From a virus, in IMG/VR virus record IMGVR_UViG_3300017991_000423, positions 1-21,738 of that record: 21,738 bases of DNA; one strand, 5' to 3'. The notes below the pieces were generated by a model. That model searched no databases, was not told where the DNA came from, and saw only the letters and a program-made list of their open reading frames with translations. Position numbers and translations under genes: made by a program. Positions 10,736 through 19,562 of the stretch are shown here, piece after piece (position 1 is the first letter of the stretch; each line of letters opens with the position of its first letter).

Positions 10736-12444
10736 CACTCTATCCTCACCACCCATAGATCAACGACCGCATCTCCGATCTTGCCAAAGATCCTCCACCC
10801 ATCCTGCGGCGTCGGACTTGGCGTAGGTGTGGCTGTAGGTGTGACCGTCGTCGTAGGCGTCGCTGTCGCCGTGGCCGTCCCCGTCGATGAGGGAGAGGGC
10901 GAGGGCGTCGCCGTGCTGGTTGTCGTCGGTGATGGAGTATCCGTCGCTGTCGCCGTAGGCGTCGCCGTGGGGATCTCCAGAGGGCGCACTTCGACCCGGT
11001 GGACGTATTGATCATCCTCGATCATCACGGATCGTCCGTCCGGCTGCACCCATACATCCAGTCTGCCATTGGGCCGCATCACTCTGATCTCTGCTGGGCC
11101 CTCCACCGTCGTCGTCAGGACCACGGGGGCCCTGCGGGCAACCCATCCTCGATAAGATGTCGTCACATTCCATCCAAGACCGCTAGATGTTGCCGCTATA
11201 ACGTTCCTGGCCCAATCGCCTCTCTCTCCGCAATAAGCACCCCCTATCCCGTACCATGCCTCGCATCTCGACGTATCCAACTCCCTGGCTACCCACAGAG
11301 CCGCCTCAGGATGGGCCAGCATATACTCTGTGGTCTCCCGCCATTCCTGGCCCACAGAGGAGGCGAGGGTTTCCCTTTGAGCGTGGATCTGCTGGGCCCC
11401 GTGGGTGACTGCCCATAGCCAGGCCAGCGCTGCCATATCCCCCTCGTACTTCCAGGATTGCTCAGCCAGAAACACAGTTTGAGTATACACAAGCGGGACC
11501 ATCCAGTCAACGTTGAGAGGATCGACCGTGTTACAGACGCCGCCCCAGGAGTTGCCCCGGCATTGCCCAGGGTAGAGCCCGCTGGTCATCAGACCCATCC
11601 CCAGGCTGTCAATCGTGGCGGCCGCCCTCCCGATCTCCGTGGAGGAGAACCCGAATCCCGAGTAATGCCCCGCCACGAAAGATTCTGAGAACGCATCCTC
11701 CCATGTAGTATAGGCGGTGGTTTCGTATGTGGCCCACGTAGCAGAATTGAGGCCGGCGACCATGTAAGCAGTCCAGCACTCAGCCCCGACGTCCTTACAG
11801 AATCGCCGTTCCCCATCGTCACCGATGTTTGCCATGATCACGGGGACTTTCCCATCGTAGCGCCGACCGAATGCCCTGATCCATCGATAGATGAGGGCCC
11901 TGAGCTGAGGGTTGGCGTAATCGGGACCACAGCCAGGGCGAGGCCCTTGCCAGCAAACGGAGGGCCAATCCCCGGGCAGGGCCGGCGGGGCCCCCGTATA
12001 GGTCTCATTTTGCCACATCAGGCCCGGGACGTAGGTGATCCCCTGGACTTCTGAGTCCCTGAGGAGTTGATCCAGGACGGGGCAGATGAGCTGCTCCTCA
12101 TCGCCTACGCCCTCCAGCCCGCATTGCGATGCCGGCAATCTCTTTGCCGCCATCGAGATCCCATACTTGACGGCGATCTCTGGAGGGCTCTCCTGGGCGA
12201 CGAGGCCCCAGGGCAGATCGTTCGGTTCGGTCAAGATCGGCCAGCCGGGGTTTCCATTTGCTGCGGCGGACGGGGATGAGCCAGACATCCCGAAAACCGA
12301 CTCAACCCAGGGCAGGATTGTAGGCGAGGGCTCCGGGCCCGGCTCACCCCCGGCCGCATCAGCATATTGGAAAGATATCCCCGCTATAGCGAGGATGAGA
12401 ATCGCAAGACAAACGGCAACCTTGAACCTTGTTTCGGCATCCAT
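10735..12444 (-). CDS. Large secreted or membrane-anchored protein, 569 aa, glycosidase-like, with Thr/Pro linker
   Basis: The N-terminus has a signal sequence or anchor (VAVCLAILILAIAGISFQYADA, about residues 9-30). The main domain (about 60-430) has a pattern I associate with TIM-barrel glycosidases (LIYRWIRAFGRRYDGKVPVI, then GDDGE), but no family can be fixed by eye. Ten cysteines occur after the signal, so disulfides and an extracellular location are likely. Residues 492-547 are a Thr/Pro/Ser/Ala linker, followed by a 22-residue end. It lies between tail genes and holin-like genes, so it could be the cell-envelope hydrolase for lysis, or a protein that changes the host surface. The start has AGGAGG 8 bases upstream. 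Confidence 0.75.
   Translation of the reverse strand: MDAETRFKVAVCLAILILAIAGISFQYADAAGGEPGPEPSPTILPWVESVFGMSGSSPSAAANGNPGWPILTEPNDLPWGLVAQESPPEIAVKYGISMAAKRLPASQCGLEGVGDEEQLICPVLDQLLRDSEVQGITYVPGLMWQNETYTGAPPALPGDWPSVCWQGPRPGCGPDYANPQLRALIYRWIRAFGRRYDGKVPVIMANIGDDGERRFCKDVGAECWTAYMVAGLNSATWATYETTAYTTWEDAFSESFVAGHYSGFGFSSTEIGRAAATIDSLGMGLMTSGLYPGQCRGNSWGGVCNTVDPLNVDWMVPLVYTQTVFLAEQSWKYEGDMAALAWLWAVTHGAQQIHAQRETLASSVGQEWRETTEYMLAHPEAALWVARELDTSRCEAWYGIGGAYCGERGDWARNVIAATSSGLGWNVTTSYRGWVARRAPVVLTTTVEGPAEIRVMRPNGRLDVWVQPDGRSVMIEDDQYVHRVEVRPLEIPTATPTATATDTPSPTTTSTATPSPSPSSTGTATATATPTTTVTPTATPTPSPTPQDGWRIFGKIGDAVVDLWVVRIE
10804..10971 (-). repeat. Low-complexity repeat encoding the Thr/Pro linker
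   Basis: A run of short imperfect units (on the + strand, variants of GGCGTCGCTGTCGCC) encodes 56 residues made almost only of T, P, S and A. Such linkers separate domains in secreted proteins and are common in Chloroflexota. Repeats like this tend to vary in length. Confidence 0.8.
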
Positions 12445-12469
12445 CGGAGACTTCCTCCTGAGATCTTCG

Positions 12470-13804
12470 CTAGCTGTCCGTCCATAGCAATTTGAACCGA
12501 GGCGTGATGATCTCTCCGCCTGCCCTCGTGACTGAGACGTGGACTTCGATGATCCTGACGGCGAACTGATAATCCCGATAACGAGCCGTCACCAGATCCC
12601 CTAGATCCCAATGCTCCCGATACATAGCGTTGCAGTTCTTGAGGTAGTCAAACTGGAATTGGATCGTCCTCGTGTAACGGGCGAGGAAAGCGTCTCCCTC
12701 ATCCTGGAGCCTGGCCGTCGCTGTGAACTGGCGCCGATCGTAGAATGCCTCCCGCCGGCTCCACGGGGTTTCCGCCGTTGAGACGGCATCCTCTCGTTCG
12801 ACGATGGTCCTGGAGGCTCCTGATCCCCCTCCGCCGACGTAGATCAGGTTGCGGACGTTGAGCCAATCCTCGACCACCTCAGGATAGGCCATATTTGCCC
12901 GATCCACGGAGAAGATGACGGGATCATTCCCGTCCGTGTTTGTGACGGTCTTGTCTGCTCCCCTCCGTGGGTAATAGGCTCTGAACTCGTAGGTAGCAGG
13001 GCCCGTACCGATGATAGCGAAGTCCGCCCCGCTGTCGCTCAGATCTTGCATCGCCGTGAGCACGTTGATATAACGCCACTTCTTGCTCATCACGGGCCCT
13101 GTATGATCGTCTGCCTCCACAGCGAAGCCAGGAGCCTGCCGATCCAGGGATGCCCCTGCGCCAAGGTGAGAGTAAGCGAGATCTCGCATGATATCGGTCA
13201 GCTCATCCGGTCCGTACTCATCGTAGGGTTCATCGTCGGATGTCTGATAGATGTACGGGCCCTCTGGAGGAACCGTCACTCGCCTGGAGAGCAGCTCCTC
13301 GTAAGCCCGTCCGATGGATGAAAACATATCCCGATCACTCTCATCCATCCACCAGCGCCGGCGGCGATGGAAGCCCTCCCAATCGAGGAGCCAATCCCCT
13401 CCTGGAGTCCGCCTCCAGATCTCGACCTGCGCATCAGGGATGAAGTATTCGATCCGTGGATCATCCGCCACGAGGGGTAACTCATAGTAGCCGATGGCGT
13501 TGAGTTGCCGGCTGTACTCCAGCCTGGCCGTCCGATCCGTCAGGGGGATAACGGCAACCCTTTGCCCCGAATGGTTCTTGATCCAGACGGCGTAATCGGC
13601 ATCCTCGACCAGGCAATCCTCATAGACGAATGGTGGCGTGGGTTCCGCCTCCGCCGCATCGTACTCCACGTAGGCATCAGGGAAGGGATTCGCCCCCGTG
13701 AAGATGTTGAATTGCCCCGTTGATTTGGTCCGTGGAGGAGTCCCCCCAATCCATAGCGGAAGGCGTCCACCGATCCAAGAGTCAAAGTCTCCCCAATTCT
13801 TCAT
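12470..13804 (-). CDS. Tail protein, ReqiPepy6 Gp37-like (baseplate hub/Tal type), 444 aa
   Basis: A segment with ARLEYSRQLNAIGYYELPL, VEIWRR, and LDWEGFHRRRRWWMD followed by YEELLSRRVTV has the order of motifs typical of Gp37-like tail proteins and tail hub proteins of siphoviruses. The late part has beta-rich sequence ending FKLLWTDS. It would sit at the tail tip and link tail tube, fibres and spikes. Its ATG overlaps the stop codon of the first tailspike gene (TAATG). Confidence 0.75.
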   Translation of the reverse strand: MKNWGDFDSWIGGRLPLWIGGTPPRTKSTGQFNIFTGANPFPDAYVEYDAAEAEPTPPFVYEDCLVEDADYAVWIKNHSGQRVAVIPLTDRTARLEYSRQLNAIGYYELPLVADDPRIEYFIPDAQVEIWRRTPGGDWLLDWEGFHRRRRWWMDESDRDMFSSIGRAYEELLSRRVTVPPEGPYIYQTSDDEPYDEYGPDELTDIMRDLAYSHLGAGASLDRQAPGFAVEADDHTGPVMSKKWRYINVLTAMQDLSDSGADFAIIGTGPATYEFRAYYPRRGADKTVTNTDGNDPVIFSVDRANMAYPEVVEDWLNVRNLIYVGGGGSGASRTIVEREDAVSTAETPWSRREAFYDRRQFTATARLQDEGDAFLARYTRTIQFQFDYLKNCNAMYREHWDLGDLVTARYRDYQFAVRIIEVHVSVTRAGGEIITPRFKLLWTDS

Positions 13805-15225
13805 TAGTCCGCCTGGATGAATAGGTTATCCCACAGAGTCCCGTCAGCGCCGCCGTTCGTGTTCCTGGAGACCAGCTCCACCACAAACCAGGGGGGAGAG
13901 GCCGCAGGCGTCCAGGTGTGCGTCAGCTCATTCCAGGCCCCCGCCGCCCCTGCGTCAACGATCTCGATCGTGGTCTGGCCTGGCTGGATGATCCTGATCT
14001 GAGGATTCGAGCCGGCGTAGTTCGCCTCTCGATAGACTCGACAGGTCAGGGTGTGACTTGCCGCCTCCGCCTGAACCCAAAACTGCTGCCGGCCGGCGTC
14101 ATCCTCTCGATTCGATCCTGATCCCTCATAGACCGTCGTCTGCTCCAATTCCTTCGGCACCCACTGAACCGCCCCCGGTGTTATCTTGCTGGTTGTCACT
14201 GGCCTGGTTTTTCCAAAGAAGTCGCTGCTGGATGAACCTGCAAACCCATCTTGTTTAGCCGCAGACAGGTTGTCAGGCACCCACCATTCGCGCCAGGGCA
14301 TCATAAACCCGCCCGTCAACAGGTCCGGCGACCCATACATAGGTATTATAACTGTACTTGGGCCGCTGGTATTATGACCGCCGTCAGTCCCACCAAATAA
14401 GGGTAGCGCACACCCGTGCGCCCAGTTATAATCATAATCAACGTTATTTATCATGTACAGCCCATAGCTACCACCAAAGACGATGCTGTTGTTAATATCC
14501 CCATCGGCAACGGTACCCGAAAAACGAAGGCAATAGGAGTTAGGCCCCCAGTATCTCTGATGCACTGTGCAATTTCTTATGACTGACCCTGTATCAGTAT
14601 TATGTAGATTGACGCCACCGATGCCCGGGAACAAAAGCAGGCAATCCTCGACAACCCAATTCTCGTTATGGTCGCCCCATAACGTATACGAATAGATACC
14701 CTCCCCAACCTGTCCGTCTATGAAGCAACATCGGCGGATTTCCCAATCATCCGCCGAATCTCCGTTTGCCCCATCACAATAAATACCGCGGTCGTAGTCC
14801 TGGAACGTACAGTCCTCCACAACCCACCCATCAGAACCGTCGCCACCACCTACGTCGATAATGCGACCTGAGACCATGTCAAAGGTGAACCCGATGAAAC
14901 TTCTGTAATCGCGTTTCGCCGCTGTAGCGTCCACGCATGACGCCCTGGTTATTGCTTGGTCGTCATCCGAACCCGTGACACGCACCGCGCCACCGACCCC
15001 GTCCGTTCGGTGGCCTATCCAGTCACCCTCGTAGGCAATGAGATTCCCCGCACCGCCTGACACATCGACCGTAAGGGTTTCCCGGTATACACCCGGGCCT
15101 ACGATGACGAGATCCCCTGCTACGACCGGGATATCCTCAGCTCCATTGAGCGTGAGCTTTCGATCTGCCCAGGAGGTACCGGCGTTCCCATCATTGCCAC
15201 CCTTGCCGACGTAGTACGTTGTCAT
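13804..15225 (-). CDS. Right-handed beta-helix tailspike-like protein A, 473 aa
   Basis: It opens MTTYYVGKGGNDGNAGTSW and GDLVIVGPGVYRETL, the typical beginning of parallel beta-helix (pectate-lyase-like) proteins. It continues with repeated VVEDC/IRNC turns (residues about 125-260) and ends in a jelly-roll-like domain (DAGAAGAWNELTHTWTPA). It probably binds or cuts a host surface polysaccharide. I chose the ATG at 15225, which overlaps the upstream stop codon (ATGA) and has AGAGGTGG; a start ten codons earlier lies inside the previous gene. It is a tandem paralogue of protein B: both ends are alike, the middle is not. The middle is GATC-free, unlike the flanks. Confidence 0.85.
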   Translation of the reverse strand: MTTYYVGKGGNDGNAGTSWADRKLTLNGAEDIPVVAGDLVIVGPGVYRETLTVDVSGGAGNLIAYEGDWIGHRTDGVGGAVRVTGSDDDQAITRASCVDATAAKRDYRSFIGFTFDMVSGRIIDVGGGDGSDGWVVEDCTFQDYDRGIYCDGANGDSADDWEIRRCCFIDGQVGEGIYSYTLWGDHNENWVVEDCLLLFPGIGGVNLHNTDTGSVIRNCTVHQRYWGPNSYCLRFSGTVADGDINNSIVFGGSYGLYMINNVDYDYNWAHGCALPLFGGTDGGHNTSGPSTVIIPMYGSPDLLTGGFMMPWREWWVPDNLSAAKQDGFAGSSSSDFFGKTRPVTTSKITPGAVQWVPKELEQTTVYEGSGSNREDDAGRQQFWVQAEAASHTLTCRVYREANYAGSNPQIRIIQPGQTTIEIVDAGAAGAWNELTHTWTPAASPPWFVVELVSRNTNGGADGTLWDNLFIQAD

Positions 15226-16631
15226 GCGTCCACCTCTACTTTCAGGTCGTCCCAATTGACAGTGTAGTCACCCGCCCCCGCAGAATTTCTCGATTGAAGC
15301 ATGACCTGGACCCAGGGAGGAGAGGCCGCAGGTGTCCAGGTGTGGGTAAGGAGATTCCATGCCCCCGCTGCCCCCGCATCCACCACTTCGATCTCAGATT
15401 GCCCAGGCTGGCGGATCACGACCCGCGGATTTGAGCCGGCGTAGTTTGCCCCTCGACGAGCGTAGACTTCCAGGGTGGCGGAGGATGCCCCCACAGGGAC
15501 GAGGAAGGTCTTGATGCTGGCATCATTCATCAGACCCGATGCCCCTGAGGCCCCTCGATAGACCGATCCATCCCGCTCAAAATCCTGATACTGGATCGCC
15601 CCCCAGGAGCGCTTGCCATTCGTGGCAGGGAAGGGGAGCCCGAACAAGTCGCCGCCCGATGGCACCGTGCCCGAATCCGTCAACCGGCGATACGCCGACC
15701 ATTGCGACAGGAACGGAAAACGCACCGGCGTTTTTACACCCTCCTGTAGTAAGGGAGTTTCCCACAATGGAGCGTAGGTAACAGAGTTAGCTCCCACGGC
15801 TACATCTGCGTCTCGGTCTGCAGCGTTGTTGTACAAACCGTTATAATCTTCCACCAAATCACCCGGGGCCGCTGCTCTCATACCATAGAAATTTTGATTG
15901 AAAATGCAGTTTTCTACTGACATATATTGGGCTCCGCCGTTGTTTGCGGCCGCATTAACAGCGTCATAGCATCCGATGAACGTACAGTTAAGAACTTCCC
16001 ATGTGCCCTGGAAGACATAGAACCCGGTCGTGCTTGCATGTCCTCCCAAAAACACGCATGATTCTAATACGTCCCCCGTAGCCCCGTTGTGGGCACTTCC
16101 AGATGTGCGTATAGCGTATGTAACGGCGATAAACATGCATCGACGTATAGCCCAGTCATCCCCAATGGTACTGGCATAAATGCCGTGCGAATTGACGTTC
16201 ATAAAAACACAATCTTCTATAACCCAGCCATCCTTATCGCCCACACCGCCGTCTACTGCCATTATAGCGTCATCAGTCCATCCCATGATAAGATTGCGCC
16301 AGGTTCTGTAATGGAAAGCTACAAGTCCAGCCGTGTCAATGCAGTGTGTACGTACCTCCGATATATCGTCATCGGAACCCGTGATTATAACCTTGCCGCC
16401 GATGCCGTCGGTCCTATACCCCGAACGGTCCCCTTCGTAGGTTATCGGATTGCCGGCTGTGCCCGTGACATCACATTGCAGCGTTTCCCGATAGATACCA
16501 GGGCCGATTATCACCGTATCGCCAGGGACTACACGGACATCCTCTGCTCCATTTAGCGTGAGCTTACGTGTCGCCCACGATGTACCGGCGTTCCCATCAT
16601 TGCCGCCCTTGCCGACGTAGTAGGTGGTCAT
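15222..16631 (-). CDS. Right-handed beta-helix tailspike-like protein B, 469 aa
   Basis: Same build as protein A: MTTYYVGKGGNDGNAGTSW start, GDTVIIGPGIYRETL, a helix body with VIEDC, IRRC, LESC and VENC turns (about residues 130-265), and a C-terminal beta-sandwich with YAGSNPRVVIRQPGQ and DAGAAGAWNLLTHTW. The start has AAGGAG 8 bases upstream. From 15598 to 16679 there is no GATC, whereas flanking genes have one every 40-50 bases, which suggests foreign origin. No catalytic residues can be assigned by eye. It probably forms trimeric spikes for host recognition. Confidence 0.85.
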   Translation of the reverse strand: MTTYYVGKGGNDGNAGTSWATRKLTLNGAEDVRVVPGDTVIIGPGIYRETLQCDVTGTAGNPITYEGDRSGYRTDGIGGKVIITGSDDDISEVRTHCIDTAGLVAFHYRTWRNLIMGWTDDAIMAVDGGVGDKDGWVIEDCVFMNVNSHGIYASTIGDDWAIRRCMFIAVTYAIRTSGSAHNGATGDVLESCVFLGGHASTTGFYVFQGTWEVLNCTFIGCYDAVNAAANNGGAQYMSVENCIFNQNFYGMRAAAPGDLVEDYNGLYNNAADRDADVAVGANSVTYAPLWETPLLQEGVKTPVRFPFLSQWSAYRRLTDSGTVPSGGDLFGLPFPATNGKRSWGAIQYQDFERDGSVYRGASGASGLMNDASIKTFLVPVGASSATLEVYARRGANYAGSNPRVVIRQPGQSEIEVVDAGAAGAWNLLTHTWTPAASPPWVQVMLQSRNSAGAGDYTVNWDDLKVEVDA

Positions 16632-16643
16632 AGAAGCAACTCC

Positions 16644-16886
16644 TTACATTTTTAGCCGGAAACCAACTCCAGAGGCAGGGATCGACGATCCCATGCCAGA
16701 GAGCCCGCTGAGGCCATGATTGACCGTGATCGTGGAGACGTCATCATCGAAACCAGGGACGTCCTCCCCATCGCCTAGCCATTTGTCCCATCGCTTCATT
16801 GGGCCAGATTCAGGCTCCAGCGCATCGAAGTTCTTGTGCTTGGTGATCCATTTGTCGAACTTCTGTTCCCACGTTTTCTTTGCCAT
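16644..16886 (-). CDS. Small hypothetical tail-module protein, 80 aa
   Basis: The basic, Trp-rich N-terminal half (KTWEQKFDKWITKHKNFDAL) and the glycine/serine-rich end (GLSGLSGMGSSIPASGVGF) fit a small structural or assembly protein. I chose the ATG at 16886 with GAGG upstream; a TTG two codons before is less likely. The 125 bases before it (16887-17011) hold a hairpin (TCCGCC 16912-16917 with GGCGGA 16922-16927) and no gene that I can support. Confidence 0.65.
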   Translation of the reverse strand: MAKKTWEQKFDKWITKHKNFDALEPESGPMKRWDKWLGDGEDVPGFDDDVSTITVNHGLSGLSGMGSSIPASGVGFRLKM

Positions 16887-17011
16887 GAGCAATCCTCGAT
16901 AAATGGCCTTCTCCGCCCCGTGGCGGATTCTGGATCGAATTCGACGCCCGGTTGATCTACTCCTCGCTGCTAAAGCCCCAGGCTACTCAGGGGAGAGATT
17001 CTCAGGGGATC

Positions 17012-17659
17012 TCAGTCCACCGGGATGATCAGGGGGATAACGATCCTGTAGTAGATGTTGACGTTATCGCCCGACCATGCCACTTGCGTCTTTTGGGCCT
17101 CCAGCCTCAAGGTGTAGGTGCCGGCCGCTTGGGCGGCGAATAGCTCCTGGACAAAGTGGTGCTCCACGGTGGAGAGGGTGTTGCCGATGTTGCCCGTCCC
17201 CGTGGAGGAGCCAGTAACGCCAGCTCCACCGAGAGTCCATCGAAAAGCCTGTCCATTCGTCCTGGCCGCCGTCGAGTTATTCCATGTGACATCAGAGAGG
17301 ATCACCACATCCGACTTGCGCCTCAGGGTGATCGTGGTCGATTGGGTATCCTGCTGCCAGTTGTTATTGGCAGCCATATTCCAGGCTACTTGATTCTGCC
17401 AGAGGGCAGGGACGAAGGTTTGAGCCTCCAGGGTGAGCGCCCCGAATGAGACCACATCGGCAGGGAACTCCGCAGAGGCGTTGAGGGCGAGGAGATAGTT
17501 CGCCGTGGGAACCGCCGATGCGTGGAATCCATCCACCGTATCGGCATCCCCTCCGCCCCCGCCCTCTGCCTCAGTCTCCAGATGGGCAACTCTCATCCTG
17601 AGATCCTCGATCTCTCTGAGGATCGCTGAGAAGTCCGTCCGCCCCAGGGATTCCGTCAT
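17012..17659 (-). CDS. Fibre-like protein with coiled coil and C-terminal beta domain, 215 aa
   Basis: Residues about 8-33 (FSAILREIEDLRMRVAHLE) form a short trimerising coiled coil. GGGGGDADTVDGFHASAV follows, a motif very common in phage tail fibres. The rest looks like a beta-sandwich (TITLRRKSDVVILSDVTW; GTYTLRLEAQ; VNIYYRIVIPLI), comparable to C1q-like heads. It is probably a receptor-binding or accessory fibre. One base separates its ATG from the stop codon of the collar-fibre gene. Confidence 0.7.
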   Translation of the reverse strand: MTESLGRTDFSAILREIEDLRMRVAHLETEAEGGGGGDADTVDGFHASAVPTANYLLALNASAEFPADVVSFGALTLEAQTFVPALWQNQVAWNMAANNNWQQDTQSTTITLRRKSDVVILSDVTWNNSTAARTNGQAFRWTLGGAGVTGSSTGTGNIGNTLSTVEHHFVQELFAAQAAGTYTLRLEAQKTQVAWSGDNVNIYYRIVIPLIIPVD

Positions 17660-17660
17660 C

Positions 17661-18614
17661 CTACGCCGTCCTCATGATATAGCAGAGCGCATGGTAGGGC
17701 GGCAGCGAGGAGCTGCTCCCCGTATTCCCATTGACACCATGTTGGTGAGATACGCTGTTGCTTATGGCGTGATAATGGTTCGTTCCTGTACAGACGAGTG
17801 CTCCCGTTCCCTCCTGATAGAGCGTTATGGGCGCTGTAGCATAGGCCGTTTGGCCCCCATGGTTATGGACGCCGCCCAGGTCGCTGGGAATCGCTACCGT
17901 ATGGGTATGGGTGACGGCTCCGCCTGTCGCCCCGACCGCATAGCCGGATCCGGCACCGACCACGAACTTATCCTGGAGATCTGGTGTTCCTCCAGTCCCA
18001 TCGCAGAGCTGCCAGTTCGTAGGGATCGCCCCCACAGCGCCCGACCAGAGGATGATCCCCCCAACGGGGACGAATACCCCGTCAGCGAGCTTGGCTTCTG
18101 TGACCGCCCCGTCCTCGATGTTGGCGGTCCCGATCTCGATTGGAGGGCGTGCCCATCCTCTCTGATCGGTGATCGTCATCACGGCAAGGGTGGTGATCGA
18201 GACTTGACAGAGGGGGAGATCCCAGGTGACGCCATCGGTCTGCGTCAGCGCCGGCGCTCCAGCGCCCTCGACGCCAGCGATGCGGGTGATCCGCACCGTC
18301 TGAGCCGCCCATCCCTTCCTAAGAACGATCCTGTCAACCCGCGTATCGCCAACGGGCGTCGGGATGTTGACATTGACCGCCGTCGAGTTGCGATAGCGGG
18401 AGCCATCCACCCATCCGCCGCCCGTATCTATCTGGATCGTATTGGCCCCAGCGTTGGTGGGTTCAAGTTCGTTGAGGAATCCCTTAGCGATCCCCCGGGT
18501 AGCCTGCTCGTCCCCGTTCCATTCCATCTGGAGCATATCGGTCCAGTTGTCGTCTGAGTAGGGACCGTCATCCCCTGCTACACTTCCAGTCCACGGCAAA
18601 CTCGTCTCAGCCAT
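17661..18614 (-). CDS. Tail fibre with phage tail collar domain, 317 aa
   Basis: The C-terminal half has the collar-domain signature: GGIILWSGAVGAIPTNWQLC, CDGTGGTPDLQDKFVVGAG, then THTHTV, HNHG, HYH and HQHG metal-binding-like histidine clusters and the end LPPYHALCYIMRTA. The first 170 residues are a beta-rich shaft (QIDTGGGWVDGSRY) of the kind found at the base of such fibres. It would bind the host surface. The start has GGGAGG 9 bases upstream. Confidence 0.88.
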   Translation of the reverse strand: MAETSLPWTGSVAGDDGPYSDDNWTDMLQMEWNGDEQATRGIAKGFLNELEPTNAGANTIQIDTGGGWVDGSRYRNSTAVNVNIPTPVGDTRVDRIVLRKGWAAQTVRITRIAGVEGAGAPALTQTDGVTWDLPLCQVSITTLAVMTITDQRGWARPPIEIGTANIEDGAVTEAKLADGVFVPVGGIILWSGAVGAIPTNWQLCDGTGGTPDLQDKFVVGAGSGYAVGATGGAVTHTHTVAIPSDLGGVHNHGGQTAYATAPITLYQEGTGALVCTGTNHYHAISNSVSHQHGVNGNTGSSSSLPPYHALCYIMRTA

Positions 18615-18632
18615 CTTTCACATCCTCCCGCT

Positions 18633-19562
18633 CTAGATAGCGAGGTATCGATCTTCCCATCTGATCGTCAGCCTCGTGCTGGCCGTCGTATTGCCGGCCG
18701 ATAATGTAAAGGAGTTGAGCCCATCGGTTGCTACGGGATCGATCTCCAGATGGAATGTGGTCAGGTCCGAATCTGTGGTCAGGTATCCCACGATGTTGCC
18801 CGCCGTATCGCTCTCGACGGTCTTGAAACCAAAGCGGGTATCGAATGTGACGGTCTCTCCGTCAGCGATCTCGTAATCCAGTTCAAGCTTCTCTCCTGTC
18901 GTGTTATTCGTCAGGAGCATATCATCCGCAGGCCCTAGAATCTGGATGACGGGATAGGCAGGCCATGAGCCATCATAGGTGATCGAGAAGGTCCGGGAGG
19001 CGAGACTACCTCCTCCGCCGAATTCCAGTGTATCGAAGTCCCGATTGCCCGCTAGGCCAGGGTTGAGCGGAAAGATGAAAGCGATCCCCGTAGAGACTCC
19101 GGGGGCCTCCGTTTGGGCATGATCATCGCCCCACCAGACCGGATCTTCGGCGATGAATCGAGTCACAGCCCGGAAGAAGTTCGGCTCCTCGTTGACAGTC
19201 TCCAGTTCGGTCCCCAGGCCAGAATCGTAGATGACGTTCCTCAGCTCCCTGATCCGGCCATCTGGCAGAAACGTCCTCCAGGTGAACGGGCCCAGGTGAG
19301 GGTTGATCACCCTGGAGAAAGCATCCCTCAGATCAAACATCGCCCGCCTGTCGCATGTGCGGCTGAACCAATTGAGGATGATATCCCGTGGTTGGAGGAC
19401 GGTGGCTAGCCAGGTTGCCCCATGCTGGAATGGCGCAGCCTGCGTCCGATGGAGCATGGGCGGCATCATCAGGCCGGCGACGTTGACCCATCGATGAGAT
19501 CTGGCGTCCAGATGGACCTTGCCCCCGTAGGCGTTCTCGATGAGATGATTCTCAGCTCCCAT
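18633..19562 (-). CDS. Distal tail protein (Dit-like), 309 aa
   Basis: The sequence plan is that of siphovirus distal tail proteins: an N-terminal beta domain around HRWVNVAGLMMPP and LQPRDIILNWF with RRAMFDLRDAF, and after about residue 170 a galectin-like domain (NRDFDTLEFGGGG, SWPAYPVIQILGP, GEKLELDYEIADGETVTFDT). It forms the ring joining tail tube and tip. Its gene lies directly downstream of the tape measure gene, as usual, and overlaps it by one base (TAATG). Confidence 0.8.
   Translation of the reverse strand: MGAENHLIENAYGGKVHLDARSHRWVNVAGLMMPPMLHRTQAAPFQHGATWLATVLQPRDIILNWFSRTCDRRAMFDLRDAFSRVINPHLGPFTWRTFLPDGRIRELRNVIYDSGLGTELETVNEEPNFFRAVTRFIAEDPVWWGDDHAQTEAPGVSTGIAFIFPLNPGLAGNRDFDTLEFGGGGSLASRTFSITYDGSWPAYPVIQILGPADDMLLTNNTTGEKLELDYEIADGETVTFDTRFGFKTVESDTAGNIVGYLTTDSDLTTFHLEIDPVATDGLNSFTLSAGNTTASTRLTIRWEDRYLAI

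Noticed and set aside
16893-17011. A further small gene between the 80-aa and fibre-like genes
   Set aside because: No frame has both a ribosome site and convincing codon use; only a 6-bp hairpin is seen.
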